The notes beneath the pieces are model-generated. The model made no database searches. It saw nothing but the letters and a program-made list of their open reading frames with translations, and had not been told where the DNA came from. A program made the position numbers and the translations under genes. 29,267 nucleotides of DNA from an uncultured Bacteroides sp. (GTDB lineage: Bacteria; Bacteroidota; Bacteroidia; Bacteroidales; Bacteroidaceae). Positions 1 to 6,567 of the stretch are shown piece by piece; the stretch's first letter is position 1; every line of letters begins with the position of its first letter. The stretch spans positions 1 to 29,267 of the forward strand of contig CAJKOW010000024.1 of the NCBI GenBank assembly GCA_905201685.1, written 5' to 3'.

Positions 1-1549
1 TCCAGCGGTAGCTCCAGAACTGGCTGACGGGGCTTTGCGGTCCGCCTTCGCAGAACAGCAGGGTGGGGTATTTCTTGTTGGGATCGAACTTGGGCGGATA
101 GATGACCCATGTCAGCATCTGTTTGCCGTCGGTGGTCTTCATCCAGCGTCCTTCTACGCGGCCCATGTCCAGTTGGTCGTAGATGTGCTGGTTTTCGTGG
201 GTGAGTTGCTTGACGGGGAACAGCGGTTCTTCGGGCGCATCGCTGCTGCATGCCGTACATACGTCGGGACGGATGACGCAGGCGGGAAGCGGCTTGCTGT
301 CCAGACCTTCGATGGCATAGATTTCATCGGCTTCGCTCATGGAGTGACGGGTCGTGATGAGTTTGTTGCCGCAGAGGGCCATCGAGCCGTAGTCATATAC
401 ACCGTTGGTCACCGAACGCAGCTGGTTGCCGTTCGTCAGGTCGATGTTATAAATGTGTGTTTCGCCGTGCCATACGCCCAGGATAAAGATGCTTTTCGAA
501 TCGTTGTTCCACAGGAAGGCATCGACGTTGGAAGGGAACTGCTGGCTGACGAATTGTTTTTCGCCCGTCGCGCGATCCATGATGAACAGGCGGTTCCAGT
601 CGGCTTCGTAGCCGTCGCGCTCCATGCTTTGCCAGGCAATATATTTGCCGTCGGGCGAGTATTGCGGATTGGTGTCGTAACCTTTGTTTTCTTCGGTGAT
701 GTTACGTGTCTGTTTGCTGGCCAAGTCGTAGATGTAGATGTCCGAGTTGGTGGAAATGGCATATTCCAATCCTGTCTTTTTGCGGCAGGTGTAGGCTACT
801 TCCTTGCCGTCTGGGCTCCAGGCAAGCTGTTCGATGCCTCCCCAGGGCTTCATGGGGCTTTCATAGGGCTCGCCTTGCAGGATGTCTGTCACGTTGCTGA
901 TGGCCGAACCGTCGAAGTCGGCTATGAAGGGGTGTGGGGCCGTGGTTACCCATTCGTCCCAGTGCTTGTACATCAGGTCGGTGACAATGATACCCGTTGC
1001 CTTGTCCAGATCGGGATATTTGTCTTTGGTGCTTTGCACCGTTTTGACTTGGGCAATGAAGAGCAGCTTTTTGCCGTCGGGGCTGAAGGAGAAGCCTTCA
1101 ATATCGCCATCGTAACAGGTCAGCTGTTGCTTTCCGCTTCCGTCGGGGTTCATCTCCCATACCTGGCTGCTTCCGCTCTCGGTGCTGAGGTAAGCCAGCT
1201 TCTGGCCACCCTTTATCCAGGCGGGTTGGTTTTCGCGCAGGGCGCTACGGGTGATTTGCGTGTTGGCACTGCCGTCGGCGTTCATGACAAACAGTTCGCT
1301 GTTGCTCTTGTTTTGGGGTACGCTGTAGTAAGTGACGGCATAGGCTATCTGCTTACCGTCGGGCGAGGGTGCCACGCTTCCGATACGTCCCATGGCCCAC
1401 AGGGCTTCGGGCGTCATACGGCGGTTTTCGATACGGATGTCCGAACGCTGGATGAGGTTTTCTGCATCCGGTGTATCACTGTTCTGGACACTTCCGCATG
1501 CTCCACACGTCATGGTTGCTGCCATAAGCAAAAGATTTAGATGTTTCAT
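1..1549 (-). CDS. S9 family peptidase (prolyl oligopeptidase/DPP-IV-like), 3' end outside the window
   Basis: The 516 visible codons encode a short signal sequence (MKHLNLLL..., with cysteines at residues 15 and 18 that could be lipidated), then a long beta-propeller region. That region carries repeated SPDGK-type blade motifs (for example SPSPDGKQIAY, FSPDGKKLLF, WSPDGKEVAY, YSPDGKYIAW), typical of the N-terminal propeller of S9 serine peptidases. The visible end reads LLFCEGGPQSPVSQFW, the opening strand of the alpha/beta-hydrolase domain. The catalytic Ser, Asp and His should therefore lie beyond position 1 and cannot be checked. Members are exported enzymes that trim oligopeptides or dipeptides from peptide N-termini. 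The start at 1549 is preceded by a TAnnTTTG-like promoter element. Exact specificity (DPP-IV, DPP-V or acylaminoacyl peptidase) is not determined. Confidence 0.9.
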   Translation of the reverse strand, partial: MKHLNLLLMAATMTCGACGSVQNSDTPDAENLIQRSDIRIENRRMTPEALWAMGRIGSVAPSPDGKQIAYAVTYYSVPQNKSNSELFVMNADGSANTQITRSALRENQPAWIKGGQKLAYLSTESGSSQVWEMNPDGSGKQQLTCYDGDIEGFSFSPDGKKLLFIAQVKTVQSTKDKYPDLDKATGIIVTDLMYKHWDEWVTTAPHPFIADFDGSAISNVTDILQGEPYESPMKPWGGIEQLAWSPDGKEVAYTCRKKTGLEYAISTNSDIYIYDLASKQTRNITEENKGYDTNPQYSPDGKYIAWQSMERDGYEADWNRLFIMDRATGEKQFVSQQFPSNVDAFLWNNDSKSIFILGVWHGETHIYNIDLTNGNQLRSVTNGVYDYGSMALCGNKLITTRHSMSEADEIYAIEGLDSKPLPACVIRPDVCTACSSDAPEEPLFPVKQLTHENQHIYDQLDMGRVEGRWMKTTDGKQMLTWVIYPPKFDPNKKYPTLLFCEGGPQSPVSQFWSYRW

Positions 1550-1633
1550 ATTGTTATAGTATTGGTTTGATTTCGTCGGGTCTTGTGCAGCCAGGCTGTA
1601 TAGCTGTCTTTGTCGCACGTTTCCTTATTTGTG

Positions 1634-1641
1634 CAAAGATA
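1634..1641 (-). promoter_or_regulatory. Putative -7 promoter element of the S9 peptidase gene
   Basis: On the minus strand this reads TATCTTTG, a match to the Bacteroidetes -7 consensus TAnnTTTG, about 85 nt upstream of the start codon at 1549. No convincing -33 TTTG was found at the usual distance, so this is a motif match only. The same octamer occurs before the WG-repeat gene at 21204. Confidence 0.45.
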
Positions 1642-1744
1642 GGATTTTTAGAAGATAAAACAGAGAAAGGCACGTCAATGACGCAGATTTAACAGATGTG
1701 GACAGGTGATGGATGTGTTTTTAAGGTAATGTTTGATAATACAT

Positions 1745-1791
1745 AATGATGCTGGCAGAACAGCTGTATTAAAGCTTTTGCCAGCATCATT
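1745..1791 (-). terminator. Hairpin terminator after the SDR gene
   Basis: A 13-bp perfect stem (AATGATGCTGGCA, 1745-1757, pairing with 1779-1791) encloses a 21-nt loop. It lies 2 nt beyond the stop codon of the dehydrogenase gene (1794-1796). The position strongly suggests transcription termination for the flavodoxin-SDR operon. The T-run after the stem on the minus strand is weak, so it may act as an mRNA 3'-end stabiliser instead. Confidence 0.6.
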
Positions 1792-1793
1792 CA

Positions 1794-2618
1794 TTATTTA
1801 GATTCATCTTCGTAAAAATAGGTAGCTGTAGCTCCTCCGTCTACTAAAAAGTCTGCTCCGGTGATGAATGCTCCCCGGTTGCTCATCAGCAACTCTGCTA
1901 CATTCGCTACTTCATCTGCAGTACCGGGGCGACCTGCCGGGCATTTTGCAAACATATTCTTATAGAAATCGCCACGTACTCCGTTGAACTCATCAAGAGC
2001 AAGCGGTGTGACAATGATACCGGGAGATATGGAGTTGATACGTGCCCCACGCTTACCCCACTTGACGGCTTCAGCCATGACGCGCTTCACGTTGCAACGC
2101 TTAGCCAGCTGATAGGCATGGAGCGTATCATGAATATTACAAGGTTGCAGAAATTCAAGACCCAATAGCTTTTCGGTCGGTGTGCAGGCAAGTTGCCTGT
2201 CTGTTTCCGCACCGAGTGCAGGCAAACGATGTCCTGACTGGCTGGATATTGTCAAGCCGACACCGCCAGATTTAATGACTTTACCCGTTTCCTCTAATAG
2301 AACCGCAGTACCGTATAAGTCCACTTTCAGTATGGTTTCGATAGAGGCTTGCGAGGGCGAAACTCCGGCTGCATTGACGAGCATTGAGATTTCTTCAAAT
2401 TGTTGTGCCGTATTTATCAGTCCAAGGATGGATTGTCGGTCTGCCAAATCCATTTCAACAGGAACGGCATCGAATCCGGCTTTGTTCATCGTATCAGCAA
2501 CTGTTTCCGCATTTTCCATACGCTTGTCGCCTACAATAATCTTTATTCCATAACTCATACGCCGGGCTATGGCCATTCCGATTTGTCCGGCTCCGGTGAG
2601 AATCATTACATCTTTCAT
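1794..2618 (-). CDS. Short-chain dehydrogenase/reductase (SDR), 3-alpha-HSD-like architecture
   Basis: This is a 274-residue cytoplasmic NAD(P)-dependent oxidoreductase of the classical SDR fold. It shows the cofactor glycine motif TGAGQIG (8-14), NAAG (82-85), the catalytic serine region SSQSG (125-129), YQLAK (Tyr169, Lys173), SPGIIVTPL and the C-terminal VDGGAT. The gap between the catalytic Ser and Tyr is about 41-44 residues instead of the usual dozen or so. Such an insertion is known in 3-alpha-hydroxysteroid dehydrogenase/carbonyl reductases of this family. The substrate cannot be read from the sequence. The gene follows the flavodoxin gene by only 11 bp on the same strand, so they are probably co-transcribed and controlled by the divergent AraC-type regulator. 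Confidence 0.9.
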   Translation of the reverse strand: MKDVMILTGAGQIGMAIARRMSYGIKIIVGDKRMENAETVADTMNKAGFDAVPVEMDLADRQSILGLINTAQQFEEISMLVNAAGVSPSQASIETILKVDLYGTAVLLEETGKVIKSGGVGLTISSQSGHRLPALGAETDRQLACTPTEKLLGLEFLQPCNIHDTLHAYQLAKRCNVKRVMAEAVKWGKRGARINSISPGIIVTPLALDEFNGVRGDFYKNMFAKCPAGRPGTADEVANVAELLMSNRGAFITGADFLVDGGATATYFYEDESK

Positions 2619-2629
2619 GAATAGAGTTT

Positions 2630-3244
2630 TTAATAGTCCAACTTGTTTAACCAGTTTTTCACACTTTGTCGTGCCTGTTCCTGTTTGTTTTGTGCTGTAG
2701 TTCCTATTACCGCTAATCCCTTCAGTACATAAGAACCTTGACAGGCAGACTTTAGTTTACTTTCCGTGCCGGACAGACCGCTCCCCTCGTGAGTACAAAA
2801 TGGGATGATGGTTTTTCCTTGCCAATCATGTTTCTCGATAAAGGTATATACAGGCATGGGCATGTCTCCCCACCAGTTGGGATAACCTATGAAGATGATG
2901 TCGTAATCTTCAATTGCTGCATCTCCTTTAACGGCAGGGCGGGCATGGGCATTTAATTCCCGTTTGGCTACTTCCGTACATTCTGTATAATCATCGGGGT
3001 AAGGAGTAACAGGTTGAATGTGAAAAGAGGTGGCTCCTGTTTCTTGTGCTATCATCTCGGCTATAATATGAGTGTTGCCCTTCTCAATATGTCCTACGTT
3101 ATAGTTCTCGCCAGCTCGTGAGAAGAACGTCACGAGTATTTTCTTGTTTCTCATATTCTGTTCATTTCTTTGATGGTCTTGTGCACACAATGTGGTTTGC
3201 AGTGTGACAAGTAACATTGCAATGAATGTTCTCGTATTTGTCAT
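2630..3244 (-). CDS. Exported flavodoxin-family protein
   Basis: The protein has a flavodoxin-like core: the FMN phosphate-loop strand KKILVTFFSRAGENYNVG, then DIIFIGYPNWWGDMPMPVYTF, IPFCTHEGSGLSGTE and a C-terminal helix. It should bind FMN and serve as an electron carrier or quinone/flavin reductase. The core is preceded by a hydrophobic leader, MTNTRTFIAMLLVTLQTTLCAQ, consistent with a signal peptide. I chose the ATG at 3244 because it begins this leader. In-frame ATGs at 3271 and 3259 are possible and would add nine or five residues. If the leader is not used, an internal Met just before RNKKILV would give a cytosolic flavodoxin. It is the first gene of a probable operon with the SDR. Confidence 0.85.
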   Translation of the reverse strand: MTNTRTFIAMLLVTLQTTLCAQDHQRNEQNMRNKKILVTFFSRAGENYNVGHIEKGNTHIIAEMIAQETGATSFHIQPVTPYPDDYTECTEVAKRELNAHARPAVKGDAAIEDYDIIFIGYPNWWGDMPMPVYTFIEKHDWQGKTIIPFCTHEGSGLSGTESKLKSACQGSYVLKGLAVIGTTAQNKQEQARQSVKNWLNKLDY

Positions 3245-3350
3245 AGCAACGGACTGCATGTAATGTTGCATAGCTGTTTACTAAGCTTTTCAACGCTATA
3301 CTGACTTCTGATTCTTGTTTCATTACATAGTTTGTTTTTGAATTACTTTG

Positions 3351-3358
3351 CAAAGTTA
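3351..3358 (-). promoter_or_regulatory. Putative -7 element of the flavodoxin-SDR operon
   Basis: The minus strand reads TAACTTTG, matching TAnnTTTG, about 105 nt upstream of the chosen flavodoxin start. No clear -33 box is visible at 19-20 bp. It lies in the divergent region facing the AraC-type regulator. Confidence 0.4.
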
Positions 3359-3459
3359 GACCGTATCATCCACTTTGTTGTTATACAAAACACGGAGTGA
3401 CTTCACGTATTCACAGTTTCTTTTAACTCGTAATCAGTGTATTAATGCGAATGATACTC

Positions 3460-3638
3460 AAGTTTCGCAAGTGCGGAACTTTCAGGAGTTAAAGAAGTTA
3501 AAAGGAGTTATCGCCCGTCTTGGACGGGCTTAGGAGTTAAAAGCCAATAGAGAAGCAAACAGCTCACAATGTATCGGCTTAACTCCTTAACTTCTTAACT
3601 CCTTAATTACAACCGATTAATAAACTTGAGAAACTTAA
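3460..3638. repeat. Intergenic palindromic repeat, family B copy 1 (reverse orientation)
   Basis: This element of about 180 bp fills most of the divergent intergenic region between the flavodoxin and AraC genes. It begins AAGTTTCGCAAG and ends CTTGAGAAACTT. Its reverse complement aligns along most of its length with the element at 27812-27977, including TTTATTAAT(A/C)GGTTGTA and a run of GGAGTTAAG units. It contains a 7-bp GC hairpin, GCCCGTC/GACGGGC (3513-3519 with 3523-3529), whose counterparts at 12778 and 27925 differ in sequence but still pair. No coding potential was seen in 3245-3750 apart from promoter-like motifs. Confidence 0.8.
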
Positions 3639-3714
3639 ATGATATAAAATACGGATCTGTTTCACGGAAACACGGATTTTACATGTGATGTATGGCAAAG
3701 CCAATAATGTTCAC

Positions 3715-3722
3715 TACTTTTG
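3715..3722 (+). promoter_or_regulatory. Putative -7 element of the AraC-type regulator gene
   Basis: TACTTTTG matches the Bacteroidetes -7 consensus TAnnTTTG and lies 28 nt before the ATG at 3751, giving a short leader. A -33 box is not obvious. Confidence 0.45.
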
Positions 3723-3750
3723 TGCGTAAGCAATCTCAAACGACGAAGAA

Positions 3751-4650
3751 ATGGACAAGACCTTATTGAATATAGAAACGGTGACGGAATACGACGATAT
3801 GCTTGGTGTGGAGACTTTGCATCCGCAAGTAAGCGTAATAGACCTTTCAAAAGCCCGGCCTATGCGACATATGCGGCATACGTTTAGCTTTTATGTGGTA
3901 TTCTTGAAAGATGAGAAGAATTGTGACCTGCTTTATGGGCGTCAGCGGTACGATTATCAGAAAGGTTCGATCGTTTGTCTGGCTCCTGGACAAGTTATTG
4001 GCATTGAGGATACAGGTGAAGAGTTTCAGCCTCAGGGGTATGCATTATGTTTTCATCCGGATTTTATTCGTGGTACCAATCTTGGGCGTAGTATCAAGGA
4101 ATATAGTTTTTTCTCATACGAAGTCAATGAGGCGCTGCATCTTTCTGAACGGGAACGTGTTACCTTTATTGATTGCTTGATGAAAATACAGGAAGAGCTT
4201 CAACATTCTATTGATCGGTTAAGCAAACGTCTGATAGCAAATAACATTGAACTGTTGCTTAACTACTGTCTTCGTTTCTACGAACGCCAATTTATTACAA
4301 GACAGGATGTCAACCGTGATATATTGACACGTTTCGAAAGATTGCTCGATAATTATTTTTCTGAAGAAAATGTATTGCAGAAAGGATTGCCTACAGTGAA
4401 ATATTGTGCCAGTGAACTTTGTCTTTCAACAAATTACTTTGGCGACTTGATTAAGAAAGAGACAGGGAAGACTGCTTTGGAATGGATACAAAACAAAATA
4501 ATTGATATAGCCAAAGAGCAATTGCTTATTCCGACAAGTTCCATCAGTCAGGTAGCATATGGTTTGGGATTTCAATATCCTCAGCATTTCACAAGAGTGT
4601 TTAAGAAAGTAACGGGGATTACGCCGCATGAATATCGGACGAAATATTAG
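3751..4650 (+). CDS. AraC-family transcriptional regulator
   Basis: This 299-residue protein has an N-terminal cupin-like sensing domain (about residues 25-160, with a beta-rich stretch around HTFSFYVVFLKDEK and KGSIVCLAPGQVIGIED). The C-terminal AraC DNA-binding domain (about 200-299) has two helix-turn-helix units, VKYCASELCLSTNYFGDLIKKETG and ISQVAYGLGFQYPQHFTRVFKK, and ends in the family signature GITPHEYR. AraC proteins of this layout usually activate adjacent genes in response to a small molecule. Here the divergent flavodoxin-SDR operon is the obvious candidate target, which is inference from position. The gene stands alone on the plus strand and is followed by about 210 bp of non-coding DNA. 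Confidence 0.93.
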   Translation: MDKTLLNIETVTEYDDMLGVETLHPQVSVIDLSKARPMRHMRHTFSFYVVFLKDEKNCDLLYGRQRYDYQKGSIVCLAPGQVIGIEDTGEEFQPQGYALCFHPDFIRGTNLGRSIKEYSFFSYEVNEALHLSERERVTFIDCLMKIQEELQHSIDRLSKRLIANNIELLLNYCLRFYERQFITRQDVNRDILTRFERLLDNYFSEENVLQKGLPTVKYCASELCLSTNYFGDLIKKETGKTALEWIQNKIIDIAKEQLLIPTSSISQVAYGLGFQYPQHFTRVFKKVTGITPHEYRTKY

Positions 4651-4827
4651 AATATTATTTTCTTTTTGGTCAATAGGGGTACAGTAATCCTTTTGGAGGC
4701 AAGATGTTGGGGTGGTTAGATGCTTGTTGTACATCCTCTGATGACGTATTTTTAAATTACTTGTCTAATTTTCAATTCCAATGTTGTGATTCTGTTGAAT
4801 TTCTGCTTTTATTTCAGAGATTTTCTG

Positions 4828-4835
4828 TAAGTTTG
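4828..4835 (+). promoter_or_regulatory. Putative -7 element of the kinase operon
   Basis: TAAGTTTG matches TAnnTTTG and lies 25 nt before the start codon at 4861. This would make a very short leader for the two-gene unit encoding the small protein and the Ser/Thr kinase. The -33 element is not evident. Confidence 0.4.
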
Positions 4836-4860
4836 TCTCGTGAAATAATGCAAGACAAAA

Positions 4861-5445
4861 ATGAATATATATAAACCGGAGATTGCAGAATTGTTGCTGC
4901 AGGTAGAGAAGACATACCAGAAGCCGTTGCAGACATCGACCGATTTCGATGAGTTTTCTCTGCATCTGAAGCAGCAGGTGAACGATTTGGTCTCAACATC
5001 TACTTTGAAACGTTTGTGGGGATATGTGGGTGATTCTCATTTGCCGCGTATGCGTACGTTGGATGTTCTGGCGCGATACGTGGGGCATGCCAGTTTCAAG
5101 CAGTTTTGCACGTGGCTGAAGAACAGTCCGGTTTATAATTCATCGTTTTTCTCGGCTCATCAGATTGTAACCCGTGAGTTGGCTCCCGGTTCGGAGTTGG
5201 AGATCGGATGGTCGCCTAACCGTTATCTGCGTCTGCACTACGAAGGAGGCGATCTGTTTGAAGTAAGGGAAGCCCGGCAATCCAAATTGCTGGTGGGCGA
5301 CCGCTTCGAGGCTGTTTCTTTCCTGATGGGACAACCGCTTTTCCTGCCTTACGTCTTGCGCGACGGTGTGAAGCTTTCGCCTTTCATTGCAGGGCGCAAC
5401 GGAGGATTGACGTTATTAAACGGTCTGGCCAATGGCAGAGAATGA
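4861..5445 (+). CDS. Uncharacterised protein coupled to a Ser/Thr kinase gene
   Basis: I do not recognise this 194-residue protein. It has no signal peptide or membrane segment. The N-terminal half (about 1-95) is helical and charged, and around STSTLKRLWGYV...RTLDVLARYVGHASFKQFC it resembles a helix-turn-helix-like layout. The C-terminal half (about 105-190) looks beta-rich (SELEIGWSPNRYLRLHY, GDLFEVREARQSKLLVGDRFEAVSFLMG). Its last 14 nt overlap the kinase gene in another frame, so the two are probably translationally coupled and act together. It may be a substrate, sensor or DNA-binding partner of the kinase, but nothing in the sequence decides between these. Confidence 0.8.
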   Translation: MNIYKPEIAELLLQVEKTYQKPLQTSTDFDEFSLHLKQQVNDLVSTSTLKRLWGYVGDSHLPRMRTLDVLARYVGHASFKQFCTWLKNSPVYNSSFFSAHQIVTRELAPGSELEIGWSPNRYLRLHYEGGDLFEVREARQSKLLVGDRFEAVSFLMGQPLFLPYVLRDGVKLSPFIAGRNGGLTLLNGLANGRE

Positions 5446-6445
5446 AGTTTCGTCCGGATTTATCGATGCTGACGTTCAGTCGGGCGAGCAGCGCTTCTCG
5501 AATCTGAGCGAAGTGTATGTGTCCGTGTCGGGCTATGCACGTCTGTTCCGTTGTCAGCGCTACAACCGTTTGCATATTCTGAAAGCGTTGAAGCCCGAAT
5601 ACATTGGCAGCAATTTCTACGAACAGGCATTGCGGAAAGAGTTCGATATCGGGTATCAATTGGAACATCCCCATATCTGCAGAGCCTTAGGTTGGGAAAC
5701 TTTGCCGGAGCTGGGGCATTGCATTGTGATGGAGTACATCGACGGAATCACTCTGAAGGAGTTTATGCAACGTGGCCTGCTGACGCCGGAACTGGTGCGT
5801 AAGTTTATAACCGAACTTTGCAGTGCGCTTCATTATCTGCACGGAAAACAGATTGTACACCGTGACCTGAAACCGGAAAACATTCTGGTGACCCATAATG
5901 GCTATAATGTGAAGCTGATTGATTTCGGCTTGTCCGATTGTGATGACTACGATGCGTTGAAGCTGCCTGCCGGTACCCGCTATTACCTGGCTCCCGAAGC
6001 CTTGAAGCCAGGACAGCCTCTTGACTTGCGTGCCGATATTTATTCGTTGGGCATCATTATTGGCGAGATGGCCGAATGTATTAAGGATAAGCAGCTGGCA
6101 GCTGTTTCGCGGAAATGTACGCGTCGCAATCCGGAAGAACGGTATCCGTCGGCGTTGGAGGTTTCCCGCTGTGTACGTGGCAGGACTGTTCCTTTTCGTC
6201 GATACGGGATGTTGACGGCGGGAGTCGTTTTGCTGTGTGCCCTTGGATATGCAGCTTATGTTTTTCTTGCGCCTGAACAGACTCCTGCACTTTTGCCGGT
6301 ATATGGCAATTATTCTTTGCCGGCTTCCCGTTGGACCGATTTACCCGATACGGTACGGGAAGATGTTTTGAACGACGAATTTCCATTGACTGACCGACAA
6401 GACAGGACTGTCCGTTATCGGGACATGATGGAGAATCGGCAGTAA
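5432..6445 (+). CDS. Hanks-type serine/threonine protein kinase with one membrane segment
   Basis: This 337-residue protein carries a eukaryotic-like kinase domain (about 25-250). The likely ATP-anchoring Lys51 sits in HILKALK, a candidate helix-C Glu70 in RKEF, the catalytic loop HRDLKPEN is at 143-150 with Asp145, DFG at 164-166, APE at 188-190, and ADIYSLG with Asp202. These residues predict an active enzyme. The glycine-rich loop is degenerate (VSVSGYARLF), which is unusual. A single hydrophobic segment (about 258-280) is followed by a short tail of about 57 residues, presumably exported, with no PASTA or other known sensor domain. It overlaps the upstream gene by 14 nt. No cognate phosphatase is visible nearby. 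Confidence 0.93.
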   Translation: MAENEVSSGFIDADVQSGEQRFSNLSEVYVSVSGYARLFRCQRYNRLHILKALKPEYIGSNFYEQALRKEFDIGYQLEHPHICRALGWETLPELGHCIVMEYIDGITLKEFMQRGLLTPELVRKFITELCSALHYLHGKQIVHRDLKPENILVTHNGYNVKLIDFGLSDCDDYDALKLPAGTRYYLAPEALKPGQPLDLRADIYSLGIIIGEMAECIKDKQLAAVSRKCTRRNPEERYPSALEVSRCVRGRTVPFRRYGMLTAGVVLLCALGYAAYVFLAPEQTPALLPVYGNYSLPASRWTDLPDTVREDVLNDEFPLTDRQDRTVRYRDMMENRQ

Positions 6446-6505
6446 TGGGACGGACTTCTTCAATGACCTTGCTTTTCTTCGTCGGCTAACCTTTTGATTT
6501 TACAA

Positions 6506-6513
6506 TATTTTTG
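6506..6513 (+). promoter_or_regulatory. Putative -7 element of the glycosidase cluster
   Basis: TATTTTTG matches TAnnTTTG and lies 54 nt upstream of the GH20 start at 6568, within the 122-bp gap after the kinase gene. The stretch is AT-rich and no -33 box stands out, so this is a weak prediction. Confidence 0.35.
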
Positions 6514-6567
6514 GTAATTTAGGCGGCCGAAGACAACTCGTAACATGCTTTTTAATACATTTAGGTC

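Noticed and set aside
35..1540. Long open frame of about 500 codons on the plus strand
   Set aside because: It is the antisense shadow of the S9 peptidase gene, which has propeller motifs and a signal sequence. The plus-strand translation has no recognisable domain.
4651..4860. Small genes in the gap after the AraC regulator
   Set aside because: Short frames here lack convincing starts or conserved features; only a promoter-like octamer at 4828 is supported.
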